From assembly GCA_001796335.1 (NCBI GenBank), contig MGMF01000021.1, positions 248,001 to 312,000 on the forward strand: DNA of 64,000 nucleotides, given 5' to 3'. Shown here one piece after another: positions 1 through 7,952 of the stretch. This DNA comes from Chloroflexi bacterium GWB2_49_20 (lineage in GTDB: Bacteria; Chloroflexota; Anaerolineae; Anaerolineales; Villigracilaceae). The position numbers and the translations under genes are program-made. A model generated the notes under the pieces. The model was not told the DNA's origin. It worked only from the letters and a program-made list of their open reading frames with translations, and did no database searches. Each line of letters starts with the position of its first letter. Positions within the stretch are counted from its first letter, which is position 1.

Positions 1-73
1 CTCTGCTCATCTTTTACGGATGAATGCTCGAGAAATCACCTAAATTCTATCCCATGAGTGGGAGGGAGTTCCA

Positions 74-1057
74 ATGCCTTTCCTGGTTTCGCTCTTCTTC
101 GGTTTTGCTCCCATGCTCTTACTTGCATATATTCTGTATTGGATTGACCGTTATGAAAAAGAACCCGGGTTGCTGCTGGGTGCGGTTTTTTTATGGGGTG
201 CAATTGTCGCGGCTGGCGGGGCTTTTATCATCAATACATTTTTAGGAGTTGGACTATATATTTTTACCAGTTCAGAAGCAGCCACCGCCTTTGCCACCGG
301 GTCTCTCATCGCTCCCTTTGTGGAGGAAATCCTCAAGGGGTTTTCCGTTCTCATTGTATTCTTAATTTTTCGCAAGGAATTTGACTCGATTCTGGATGGC
401 ATTATCTATGCCGGAGTGGCTGCCCTGGGTTTTGCTGCCACCGAAAACATATACTACATTTTCAATTACGGTTTCGTTCAATCCGGCTGGCAAGGGCTCT
501 GGACCCTGGTTTTTATCCGTGTCATCCTGGTTGGCTGGCAGCACCCATTCTACACGGCGTTCACTGGAATCGGGTTTGCTTTAGCCCGTTTGAACCGCTC
601 CATCTGGGTAAAAATCATAGCCCCACTGATCGGTCTCGGCCTGGCAATGTTCACTCATTCTGTTCATAATACGCTTGCATCCATATTGAGCGGTCTGTCC
701 GGATTAGCCTTTGGCATCCTGATCGATTGGATCGGCTGGTTCTTTATGTTCTGTTTCATCCTGTGGGCTATCAACAAAGAAGGACAAATTCTAAAAAAAT
801 ATCTTGCAGAAGAAGTTAAGCTAGGGATCATTTCATCATCCCACTACCAAACCGCTTCGTCTTCCTGGTCACAAGTATTCAAATGCCTCACGAGTCTATT
901 CCATGGACGCTATATGAACACACGATGCTTTTATCAGCTATGCGGAGAACTCGCTCATAAGAAATTGCAGCTTGCTCAACTCGGCAATGAAGATGGAAAC
1001 CTGGCAACCATCAAAATCATCCAAACCGAACTTACCCGCCTTGCCCCGTTGGTGTGA
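74..1057 (+). CDS. PrsW-family intramembrane metalloprotease
   Basis: Polytopic membrane protein of 327 aa. The family motifs are in order: an EExxK motif (FVEEILKGF, about residues 82-90), an ATEN motif near residue 117, a conserved His in WQHPFYTAF and a second in FTHSVHNT. In Bacillus PrsW these residues form the active site that clips an anti-sigma factor within the membrane. About eight hydrophobic segments are visible, followed by a soluble tail of about 75 aa. The start is supported by GGGAGGGAG a few bases upstream. No anti-sigma/sigma pair lies nearby, so the substrate is unknown. Family assignment is firm; the role is inferred. Confidence 0.85.
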   Translation: MPFLVSLFFGFAPMLLLAYILYWIDRYEKEPGLLLGAVFLWGAIVAAGGAFIINTFLGVGLYIFTSSEAATAFATGSLIAPFVEEILKGFSVLIVFLIFRKEFDSILDGIIYAGVAALGFAATENIYYIFNYGFVQSGWQGLWTLVFIRVILVGWQHPFYTAFTGIGFALARLNRSIWVKIIAPLIGLGLAMFTHSVHNTLASILSGLSGLAFGILIDWIGWFFMFCFILWAINKEGQILKKYLAEEVKLGIISSSHYQTASSSWSQVFKCLTSLFHGRYMNTRCFYQLCGELAHKKLQLAQLGNEDGNLATIKIIQTELTRLAPLV

Positions 1058-1109
1058 CACCAATTCACCCAACTCTAAACCAGGCACCTATGGTAAAATC
1101 TTACTCCTC

Positions 1110-1184
1110 GCCCCCGTAGCTCAGTGGATAGAGCGTCGGCCTCCGAAGCCGGAAGCGGCAGTTCAAGTCTGCCCGAGGGCACCA
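1110..1184 (+). tRNA. tRNA-Arg (anticodon CCG), CCA encoded
   Basis: A cloverleaf can be drawn by eye: D stem GCTC/GAGC, anticodon stem TCGGC/GCCGG around loop CTCCGAA (anticodon CCG, reads CGG), T stem GGCAG/CTGCC with loop TTCAAGT, discriminator A and an encoded CCA. The acceptor stem GCCCCCG/CGAGGGC has one C-A mismatch at pair 5-68. A strong terminator follows directly. Confidence 0.92.
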
Positions 1185-1189
1185 ACCAA

Positions 1190-1222
1190 CCCTCCCTGTG
1201 GAAAGTTTTCAGGGAGGGTTTT
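1190..1222 (+). terminator. Rho-independent terminator after tRNA-Arg
   Basis: Perfect 9-bp stem CCCTCCCTG/CAGGGAGGG (1190-1198 and 1210-1218) followed by TTTTCC, starting six bases after the tRNA CCA. Confidence 0.85.
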
Positions 1223-1281
1223 CCGTTTCTTGAAACCTTAAATACAAAACAGCGTAGATATTTGCAAAAGGAGAAATTAAA

Positions 1282-1485
1282 ATGTCACCATACAAACAAC
1301 TAACCCGCTCCAATCACAGCCGTATGCTGGCAGGTGTCTGCGGTGGGCTGGGTGAATATCTCGATGTCGACCCCACCATCCTGCGCCTGGCTTTTGCGTT
1401 TGGATTCTTCGCCACAGGTGGATCCGTATTTCTGGTATACATTGTGATGGCGATTGTAGTTCCAGCCGAACCGCTCAATGCCTGA
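1282..1485 (+). CDS. PspC domain protein
   Basis: Small 67-aa protein consisting of a single PspC domain: basic N-terminus with the typical MLAGVCGGLGEYLDVDPTILR segment type (GVCGGLGEYL, DPTILRLAF visible), then one hydrophobic segment. PspC-domain proteins take part in envelope-stress signalling by membrane attachment of a partner. The start has AAAGGAG about 10 bases upstream. It stands alone between the tRNA terminator and a convergent gene, so no partner PspA or sensor is seen here. Confidence 0.88.
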   Translation: MSPYKQLTRSNHSRMLAGVCGGLGEYLDVDPTILRLAFAFGFFATGGSVFLVYIVMAIVVPAEPLNA

Positions 1486-1563
1486 AACAATTTCCGCCAC
1501 CCCTCCAGCCAAAAACCAAACATCCTGGTCTGATCCTGTCCCGCCGGAATCCATCCTGAAGAT

Positions 1564-2409
1564 CTAATCACCAAATTCCTGCCCCACAGGTGGGGTGGGT
1601 TTCCAAACATGCCAGGCTTTCTGCCACAGTATTTGCAGAACCAAACCTGAGCGCCAGAATGCCACTGCGGCCATGCCATGCGCCAGGATTGCAAACAAGG
1701 GTGGTTTTTGCAAGGTATAGTATGTCCAACACTCGCGGGTTGTGCCCCAATACTCCAGGAAATAACCCAATCCGGCACCGGCCAGGAAGGTCAGAATGGC
1801 TATACGCTTGTCACTGGGAGTAAAGACCAGGAATATCACCAGCAGAAGCGCCATCAGGGTCATTGATTTCCCGATGGTCGGCCAGACGAAGTAAATCATC
1901 ATCCCCGTGAAGGTCAGGAACACCAACCAGTAAGCAGCCTGGTAGACCTTCTTCCAGGTACCTTCCTGCGCGGGTAAACGCTTGTTCAAGAAGCGCAGCA
2001 TGCGGTCGATGGTCAGGGAGGCGATCGGCCAGGCCGGGATGATCCACAAGGGCGGGCGTTGGGCGGTGAAGTACCACCACAGGTAGGTCTGTGTACCCCA
2101 GCCCTCGATCACCAACCCGCCGATGGCTCCCACCAGGATGATGAGCACATCCTTGCGCAGGTCGGCTCCGGCCATGATGACCAGTGACATGAACAGGAAA
2201 ATACCCACCAGCAGCCAGTCAAAATATCGCCACCACTCGCCCTGCCAGTTGATATAAGACATCACCATCTGGGCCAGCGGCCACCAGACATACACGATGA
2301 CGAAGACGGTCAGCATGAAAAGACCCAGGATGACGTAGCTGGACCTTGTCCAACCCATCAAGAGAGCGATGCGGCGTAGTAAATTAGGCTTGGGCGGAAG
2401 CATGCTCAA
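1564..2409 (-). CDS. Multi-pass membrane protein with internal duplication
   Basis: 281-aa hydrophobic protein of about eight membrane segments. I do not recognise the family with certainty. Two halves resemble each other: LVIEGWGTQTYLWWYFTAQRPPLW near residue 100-125 and YFLEYWGTTRECWTYYTLQKPPLF near residue 215-240 share a [LY]xxEYWGT - W - YYT - QKPPL pattern, suggesting an ancestral duplication. This pattern resembles carotenoid-biosynthesis-type (DUF422-like) membrane proteins only loosely. Convergent with the PspC gene. Function unknown. Confidence 0.6.
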   Translation of the reverse strand: MSMLPPKPNLLRRIALLMGWTRSSYVILGLFMLTVFVIVYVWWPLAQMVMSYINWQGEWWRYFDWLLVGIFLFMSLVIMAGADLRKDVLIILVGAIGGLVIEGWGTQTYLWWYFTAQRPPLWIIPAWPIASLTIDRMLRFLNKRLPAQEGTWKKVYQAAYWLVFLTFTGMMIYFVWPTIGKSMTLMALLLVIFLVFTPSDKRIAILTFLAGAGLGYFLEYWGTTRECWTYYTLQKPPLFAILAHGMAAVAFWRSGLVLQILWQKAWHVWKPTPPVGQEFGD

Positions 2410-2498
2410 TATTTTACTATACCTGTCCCTTTGAAAAGGGCCTTTCCATTACCAAGTGGTACTAACTTTGGGATGTTGACAGCAGAACTGAGTAAACG

Positions 2499-2557
2499 GT
2501 AGGGGCGGGTCTTCTTTTGAAGAGACGACTCTTTCAACACGGAAGACCCGCCCCTAC
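2499..2557. repeat. Palindromic REP-like element (GTAGGGGCGGGTCTTC arms)
   Basis: A perfect 16-bp inverted repeat, 2499-2514 against 2542-2557, with a 27-base loop. It abuts the 3' end of the broken RAYT gene. Related GTAGGGGCG / CGCCCCTAC pieces occur inside that gene's linker at about 2771-2793 and 2858-2882. Association of such palindromes with RAYT transposases is established for the family. Confidence 0.75.
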
Positions 2558-2560
2558 ACC

Positions 2561-3143
2561 TTATCGATTTTCATCATCCTTTTCCCAATTTAATGGGTTG
2601 CTTAAAATATATTCTCGAATGATGCGGTGATCCTGATCGTTGCGGATGATGTGTTCATAATAATTGCGCTGCCAGAAAGGGATGCCGGGAGAATCCAATA
2701 CAATATTTACCATTTTTGTTGATCGATATTTGAAGAACGCCACCACCTGTCCCAGTTTTGGTCGCATATGTAGGGGCGACGTCTCGTCGCCCATTATATT
2801 TTCATTGCCTGTTACGTTGTATTTATTAGGCGCAGGGTCTAGGCGTGGAGACCACCGGGGGCGTGGAGACCACGCCCCTACATAAGATGATAGCGTGGAT
2901 GTGATTCGGCATGATCACAAATGCTCCCAATTCAACACTCGGGAAATGGTCTGGAATGGTGTTCCATTGTTCTTCCACAATTTGACCAGCAACCGATAAT
3001 TTCATTTTATAATTATTGATCTCTCCTAATAGGCATGCGCGGCCGCGTGTGACAATGGTGACAAAATATCCACCCGCCTGGGCGTAATCGTAATCTTTCG
3101 GGCGGATGGAATGGCGGTGATGAATTTTGGGGTCGAATTTCAT
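2561..3143 (-). pseudogene. REP-associated tyrosine transposase (RAYT), frameshifted
   Basis: Two reading frames together make one Y1-type transposase. The N-terminal part (2826-3143) has the usual start (HHRHSIRPKDYDYAQAGGYF) and the metal-binding His pair in MPNHIHAII. The C-terminal part (2561-2794) carries the family's end, with FWQRNYYEHIIRN and IREYILSNPLNW. They lie in different frames, and the break falls in a linker made of palindromic GGGGCG-type repeats (GVVSTPPVVSTP in protein). The gene is probably dead. RAYTs normally mobilise REP sequences, and REP-like palindromes are both inside and next to this copy. Confidence 0.8.
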
Positions 3144-3161
3144 CTTTTATACAAACCACCA

Positions 3162-4073
3162 TCATTCCCGCGCAAGCGCCAGGAACACATCCTCCAGGGT
3201 GGCTTCGCCCGGCTCCAGGCGAATTCCACCCAACCCCACTGCGCGGAGGCCTGACTCGAAACGAGCTTTTTCCAAGCCCGGCCCGGTGATGACCCGCAGG
3301 TGATCACCCGCCAATCCCACCCGCAACACACCAGGCACTTCAGGCAGTTTTTTCAAGCCATCCAGCAGTCTTTCTGTAAAGACTTCCCATACTTTTCCCG
3401 ACACCACATTGATTTTCAAATTTTGAGGTGTATCCAGCGCCAGGAGCTTGCCATTCCGCATCATACCCACACGTCCGCAATATTCAGCTTCATCCATGTA
3501 GTGGGTGGTGACCAGAATGGTAACCCCGCCCTCGGCCAGGTTATAGATCAGGTCCCAGAAGGAGCGGCGCGCGGAGGGATCCACCCCGCTGGTGGGCTCA
3601 TCCAGGAAAAGCAGTTGCGGATGATGCACCAGGGCAATGCCCAGCGCCAGGCGCTGTCTCCACCCGGCTGATAACGAGCGCGCCAACTCGTCAGCATGCC
3701 CGCTTAGCCCCACCAACCCAAGCGTGCCGCGAATATCTTTTTGATCGCGAATACCATACACCCCCCCATAAAACACCAGGTTCTGCCACACAGTCAGATC
3801 ATCGTACAGGGCAAATTTCTGGGACATATACCCACTGCGCTGGCGGACTTCTTCGGTCTGGCGGAAGACATCAAAACCAAGCACGGTGGCTTCACCCCCG
3901 CTCGGCTGCAATAACCCAAGCAGCAAACGGATGGTGGTGGTCTTGCCTGACCCATTGGGTCCCAGGTAACCCACCACTTCTCCGGCATAGACATTGAAGG
4001 AGACGTGGTCAACGGCCAGAAAATCGCCAAAATAACGCGTCAAGCCCTGCACCCGGACGACTGGTTCAGTCAC
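3162..4073 (-). CDS. ABC transporter ATP-binding protein (DrrA/YbhF type)
   Basis: Nucleotide-binding subunit of an ABC-2 exporter, 303 aa. Walker A GPNGSGKTTT, Q-loop SQKF, signature LSAGWRQR, Walker B LLFLDEP and H-switch TTHYMDEA are all present, followed by the usual C-terminal extension ending in LEDVFLALA. I chose the GTG at 4073: a near-perfect AAGGAGGG lies just upstream and it overlaps the previous stop by 8 bp; a longer in-frame N-terminus up to 4220 looks like the upstream gene in another frame. It is the last gene of the exporter operon and is probably the catalytically competent partner of the upstream ATPase. Confidence 0.9.
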   Translation of the reverse strand: MTEPVVRVQGLTRYFGDFLAVDHVSFNVYAGEVVGYLGPNGSGKTTTIRLLLGLLQPSGGEATVLGFDVFRQTEEVRQRSGYMSQKFALYDDLTVWQNLVFYGGVYGIRDQKDIRGTLGLVGLSGHADELARSLSAGWRQRLALGIALVHHPQLLFLDEPTSGVDPSARRSFWDLIYNLAEGGVTILVTTHYMDEAEYCGRVGMMRNGKLLALDTPQNLKINVVSGKVWEVFTERLLDGLKKLPEVPGVLRVGLAGDHLRVITGPGLEKARFESGLRAVGLGGIRLEPGEATLEDVFLALARE

Positions 4074-5526
4074 GCCTGCCCTCCTTAAATCTCCGGATGG
4101 TGGCCTGGATGAGATCGGCTTTTTCGTCGCGACCCGTTTTCTTATAAAAAGCAGCTTCTTCCTCCAATGGTAATACCGGCACCTGCAAGTTTTGCCATTC
4201 CAACCAGATTTTGTGCTCAAAATCTTTGATCACCTTGTAACTGCCGTCAGGATCCTGAAATTCGAGTTCCGCGATCAGTTCGATTTCCACCCCACCGATG
4301 TCGGCTTTTCCATCCAGTGAACGTACCCGCTCTGTTTCCCACTCATGCACTGGAGTTTTGATGTACCCAGATAACGCCTGCTCAATTTTAAGGATATCCT
4401 GCGGGCTGCATTCGATGTCCAGATCATGGACTGTTACATCCACACCCTGCAGGTGCAAACTCGCGGAACCAGTCAGCAGCCAGCCGTATTTTTCCGGTGG
4501 AATGCGTTCCAGTAAAATTTTCAATGCGTGCTCATGTGCGGTTGGCAAGTCAAGCGCTGCCTTAGAGGCGCTCGCGCCCTGTTCTGATAAGACAATGAAT
4601 ACATCTTCCAGGTTGGCAGGTACCTGGCGGATCGAGTCCAGTTTGCATCCGGCTTCAGGTAAATTTTCTCCCAGACGGTTGATCACTTCTGCGGACTTCC
4701 CGGCCAGGGTGCGCAGGTGCAGCCTGTCTCCAAACAAACGCACATCCTCCACGCCCGGGTCCCTGGCTGCCACTGTGCTCATTTCCCGCAGTGGACTGCC
4801 GCACAATTCGAGGATGCGCCCGTTCAAACGCGCCCTTAGCTGCGAAGGTGTTCCCTCGGCGATCAACTCTCCCTGGCGCATAAATCCGATCCGGTTGCAG
4901 CGGGCGGCCTCATCCATATAGGGTGTGGTAATGATGACGGAAACCTGCCCGGATGGGAGCGAGGGTTGCGATACCAGTCTTACCAGCAGCTGCCAAAAAT
5001 CCTGGCGTGTGACCGGGTCCACGCCGGTGGTGGGTTCATCCAAAAGCAATACGCGCGGTTGAGACACCAGTGCGGAAGCCAATCCCAATTTTTGCTTCAT
5101 GCCTCCGGATAGCAAACCCGCTTTACGACCCTTGAAGGCTGCCAAACCGACAAACTCCAATATCTCCATGCTGCGCGGCAGCCAATCCTGCGCTGAAAGC
5201 CCGCGCACCTCTGCGAAGAACCGAATATTCTCCAGGACTGTCAGGTCTTCATACAAGGAGAAGCGCTGGGAGAGGTAACCGATCTGGGCGCGGGCCTGTT
5301 CCACCTGACGGTCAATAGCATACCCGCAGATGGATACCTGGCCGGAATCCGGACGCATGGCACCCACCAGCAGGCGAAGGGTGGTGGTTTTTCCAGCTCC
5401 ATCCGAACCAACCAGCCCGTAGATCTCACCAGCTGGGACGTTCAAGTTCAACTGGCGAACTGCTTGAACGGAGCCAAAGGATTTATTCAAATCTTTTGTT
5501 TCAATCATATTTTCACATGTTTCCAC
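4066..5526 (-). CDS. ABC ATPase fused to a nucleotidyltransferase-like domain
   Basis: 486 aa from a GTG at 5526; an ATG at 5508 (MIETKDLNKSFG) is equally plausible. Residues 1-320 are a DrrA-type ABC ATPase with Walker A GSDGAGKTTT (40-49), signature LLSGGMKQK (138-146) and Walker B LLLDEP (160-165). The H-switch His is replaced by Pro (TTPYMDEA), so hydrolysis in this half may be impaired, as in asymmetric ABC pairs. Residues about 325-486 are not part of the ABC family: WLLTGSASLHLQG followed by HDLDIE fits the GS-x(n)-DxD signature of MNT/AbiEii-like nucleotidyltransferase folds. A single uninterrupted frame encodes both. It corresponds to the first ATPase half of YbhF-type exporters. The role of the added domain is unknown. 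Confidence 0.8.
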   Translation of the reverse strand: METCENMIETKDLNKSFGSVQAVRQLNLNVPAGEIYGLVGSDGAGKTTTLRLLVGAMRPDSGQVSICGYAIDRQVEQARAQIGYLSQRFSLYEDLTVLENIRFFAEVRGLSAQDWLPRSMEILEFVGLAAFKGRKAGLLSGGMKQKLGLASALVSQPRVLLLDEPTTGVDPVTRQDFWQLLVRLVSQPSLPSGQVSVIITTPYMDEAARCNRIGFMRQGELIAEGTPSQLRARLNGRILELCGSPLREMSTVAARDPGVEDVRLFGDRLHLRTLAGKSAEVINRLGENLPEAGCKLDSIRQVPANLEDVFIVLSEQGASASKAALDLPTAHEHALKILLERIPPEKYGWLLTGSASLHLQGVDVTVHDLDIECSPQDILKIEQALSGYIKTPVHEWETERVRSLDGKADIGGVEIELIAELEFQDPDGSYKVIKDFEHKIWLEWQNLQVPVLPLEEEAAFYKKTGRDEKADLIQATIRRFKEGRRD

Positions 5527-5572
5527 GTTTCAAGTTACACGTTGCACGTTGAACGTTGAACGCTGCAAGTTG
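5524..5572. repeat. ACGTTGAACGTTGAACG-type repeat, left flank of IVP gene
   Basis: Short tandem, partly palindromic CACGTTG/GAACGTTG units. A related sequence in inverse orientation lies at 6062-6103 on the other side of the IVP gene, suggesting the gene and flanks arrived as one unit. Confidence 0.55.
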
Positions 5573-5631
5573 TCCCCTGCCTCCTTCGGAGACCTACGGC
5601 GGGGATTTTCGCTACGCTTCGACACGATTCG

Positions 5632-6045
5632 CTATTCAAGGCTGTATCCGACTTTGTCGTCAGAGATACGACGGGATTCGGGATGTGTTTTGAGGTAGGC
5701 CATGAACCGGTAAATCTGGCGGATGGCTTTATCAGCCAGTTCATATGCCTGTTGGAATTGTTCCTTCGACAAGTATCCAATATCGAGGGCAATGTACAAC
5801 TGTGAACGCGCTTCACCAGCCGAGGCTTTGGCAAATCCAAGGTAACGAACAAATTGGGCCTGAGTTTGGCTTTCAAACCCTTCGGCAATATTGCTCATAA
5901 CCGAAACAGCCGCGCGACACAACTGGTCTTTCAGGCCAAAGTCTTTTGAAAAAGCTTCCTGCCCGGTAAGTTTGTAAACCAGGACGGTGAGTTGGCAGGA
6001 GGTCTTCCAGACTTCGAGTTCTTCAAATTGTTTGACAGTACTCAC
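5632..6045 (-). CDS. Four-helix-bundle protein (23S rRNA IVP family)
   Basis: 137-aa all-helical protein with the family pattern: FEELEVWKTSCQL at the N-terminus, LKDQLCRAAVSVMSNIAEGFE in the middle, and FVRYLGFAKASAGEARSQL. Members were first found inside 23S rRNA intervening sequences but most are free-standing; their function is unknown, probably nucleic-acid or protein binding. An SD-like GAGGAGG precedes the start. The gene sits inside the exporter operon in the same direction, flanked by inverted short repeats, and looks like an insertion between the F420-type gene and the ATPases. Confidence 0.85.
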   Translation of the reverse strand: MSTVKQFEELEVWKTSCQLTVLVYKLTGQEAFSKDFGLKDQLCRAAVSVMSNIAEGFESQTQAQFVRYLGFAKASAGEARSQLYIALDIGYLSKEQFQQAYELADKAIRQIYRFMAYLKTHPESRRISDDKVGYSLE

Positions 6046-6061
6046 AAATCCTCCTCAGACA

Positions 6062-6103
6062 GCCAACGCGCAACATGCCAACATTCAACGTGCCAACTTC
6101 TCA
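6062..6103. repeat. CAACGCGCAACATGCCAAC-type repeat, right flank of IVP gene
   Basis: Reiterated (CAACnnnCAAC/CAACGTGCCAAC) units, inverse complement in style to the left repeat at 5524-5572. It overlaps the last codons of the neighbouring oxidoreductase gene (stop at 6085). Confidence 0.5.
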
Positions 6104-6561
6104 CCAGGGTGCAGGATGACAATCGCTAATGTTTTGGCGAGCCCTTCCAGCTGTGAATCATCTGGGCGCATGGGAAGTTTATGAATTTTCATCATCAATC
6201 CCATCATCACTGGATGCCTTTTGAAACGAACTTTCAAGAAAGCCAGCACTTGCTGCAGGTCGGTGATCGGCTCAGCCCAACCATCGAATGCAACCCGACC
6301 CACCTGCACGTGCACTTCCGGATTGACCAAAATATTGCGGTACCAGTCCGCTTTCGTACCGCGCCCGGCACCGACATAATATAAACCGTCAATTTTTTCA
6401 TACTGAAGGGGTGTGGCATAGCGTTGTCCGCTTTTGCGACCGGTATGCTCCAACAGCAGGATGATCCACCCGACCACCCAACCCTTCCCAGCCGCATACA
6501 GGTGCCGGTGGATGCGTTGAACCTTCTTTATCCGGGTCCAGAAATCATCTGAAACAATCAT
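6085..6561 (-). CDS. Deazaflavin (F420)-dependent nitroreductase-family protein
   Basis: 158-aa split-barrel protein of the Ddn/DUF385 family. The family marks are visible: LLLEHTGRKSGQRYATPLQY, then GLYYVGAGRGTKADWYRNILVNPEVHVQVG. Members bind F420 (some FMN or heme) and reduce nitro compounds or quinones; the exact substrate cannot be read from sequence. Its start overlaps the stop of the HlyD gene by 4 bp, so the two are translationally coupled, linking it to the exporter. Its 3' end runs into the repeat flanking the IVP gene. Confidence 0.85.
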   Translation of the reverse strand: MIVSDDFWTRIKKVQRIHRHLYAAGKGWVVGWIILLLEHTGRKSGQRYATPLQYEKIDGLYYVGAGRGTKADWYRNILVNPEVHVQVGRVAFDGWAEPITDLQQVLAFLKVRFKRHPVMMGLMMKIHKLPMRPDDSQLEGLAKTLAIVILHPGEKLAR

Positions 6562-7901
6562 TTGTCAAAAGTAATATCCGCGGGCATGCCTGGTTTTAAC
6601 TTGCCGCCCGTGTCTTCCACTTTAAGGCGCACCGCAAAAACCGTGGCTTTGCGTCCTTCCACGGTTTGAACATTGCGCGGGGTGAACTCGGCCTGGTCGG
6701 CGATGTGCACAATTTGGGCTGAGAATGTTTCAGCGGGGAAAGAATCAACCGTCAGTGTGGCGGATTGTCCGAGCGACAGGGTTCCATAAATGTCTTCCGG
6801 GACATAAACCGTGATGCTCAGGTCGTCCAAGTGACCTATTTTGAGGGCTGCGGCTGCTCCGGTCACCATTTCGCCCGGCTCTATCGAACGGGTCAGGACG
6901 GTCCCGGCGCTGGGTGCCAGCACAGTCAATTTGCTGATCTGCAGGTCAAGGAGTGCCAGTTGTGCTTCAGCCTGACTGATCGCCTTTTCAGCCTGGGTGG
7001 CTGCCAATCCCGCCTGGTTCCAGGTTGCATAAACTGCCTGGAGCTTGGGAAAGGCTGTCCCAATCTGCAATTTCAGCAGGCGATCCTGGGCGGCTTCATA
7101 ACGTTCCTGGGTAACCGCCAGGTCCGTCCGGGCAGCAATTATCTGCTGCGCTAAATCGCTGTCTTTCAAGTCGTCATAGGCAGACTGGGCTGAATCCATT
7201 TCAATTTTAGCTACATCAAACCAATACTGAGCTGCATTTCGCAAGTCCAAGTTGGAAGATAAGTTGGCGCGTGTCAGAACATCCAGTGCAGCCTGTTCAG
7301 CCATACGGGCTGCCAGCAAACGTTGCTCGGCAGAAACGAATTTTGCGATCCCAGTGTCTCCCAGAAGCTGATTTAAGGCATTCTTGGCTCCATCGGCCAG
7401 GCTGTACGCTGAGGCAACCTCTTTCTCCGCCGCGGTGATCAAATCCTGCTGCAAGAAGTAACCGGCAGGCAGGGTGTAACCAGGCAGGGAAGCTGCTGTC
7501 CAATCCAATGTGCGGCTAGCGGCTGCTTCAAGCCAGGCTGCATTTGAAGCCAGTGTGTAGTTTAACCCCGCGGTTTCACGGGCTGCAGCCGCGGTAGCTA
7601 CGGCAGCTTTGGCGATATCCAACCCGGCAGCAGCTACCGCACGCTGAGCCTTCAGCAGGCTGTCATCCAAACGGAAGAGCGGGTCACCTGCTTTCACGGT
7701 TGCCCCTTCTTCCACAAATACATCAATCACTTTTCCAGCCATTTCCGGCGAGATTGTGATCTCGGTCGCCTCAATGGTTCCGGAGACTAATAAAGGTTGG
7801 TCCCCATTTGAAGTCAAAGCCTTAACGCCATAATACCCGCCGACCACTAACGCAGCAACCAGCAGGACAATAACGGGAACGGGTGGTTTTTTATGCTTCA
7901 T
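6558..7901 (-). CDS. HlyD-family efflux periplasmic adaptor
   Basis: 447-aa membrane-fusion protein. An N-terminal anchor (VIVLLVAALVVGGYYGVKAL) is followed by a biotinyl-lipoyl-like half (GTIEATEITISPEMAGKVIDVFVEEGATVKAG type), a long Ala-rich coiled coil (about residues 85-320), the second lipoyl half (SAGTVLTRSIEPGEMV) and a beta-barrel end with GMPADITF. It would bridge the ABC-2 permease to an outer partner or shed substrate beyond the membrane. An AAGGAGAA sequence lies upstream of the start. In E. coli the YbhG-YbhFSR set is the analogue. Confidence 0.9.
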   Translation of the reverse strand: MKHKKPPVPVIVLLVAALVVGGYYGVKALTSNGDQPLLVSGTIEATEITISPEMAGKVIDVFVEEGATVKAGDPLFRLDDSLLKAQRAVAAAGLDIAKAAVATAAAARETAGLNYTLASNAAWLEAAASRTLDWTAASLPGYTLPAGYFLQQDLITAAEKEVASAYSLADGAKNALNQLLGDTGIAKFVSAEQRLLAARMAEQAALDVLTRANLSSNLDLRNAAQYWFDVAKIEMDSAQSAYDDLKDSDLAQQIIAARTDLAVTQERYEAAQDRLLKLQIGTAFPKLQAVYATWNQAGLAATQAEKAISQAEAQLALLDLQISKLTVLAPSAGTVLTRSIEPGEMVTGAAAALKIGHLDDLSITVYVPEDIYGTLSLGQSATLTVDSFPAETFSAQIVHIADQAEFTPRNVQTVEGRKATVFAVRLKVEDTGGKLKPGMPADITFDK

Positions 7902-7952
7902 ATTTTCTCCTTGTTATCAATCATAATAGCGAGAGCGTACTCACCCCTGTCC

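Noticed and set aside
5535-5888. Open frame opposite in phase to the IVP gene
   Set aside because: Runs over the IVP gene in another minus-strand frame and translates flanking repeats; no family resemblance.
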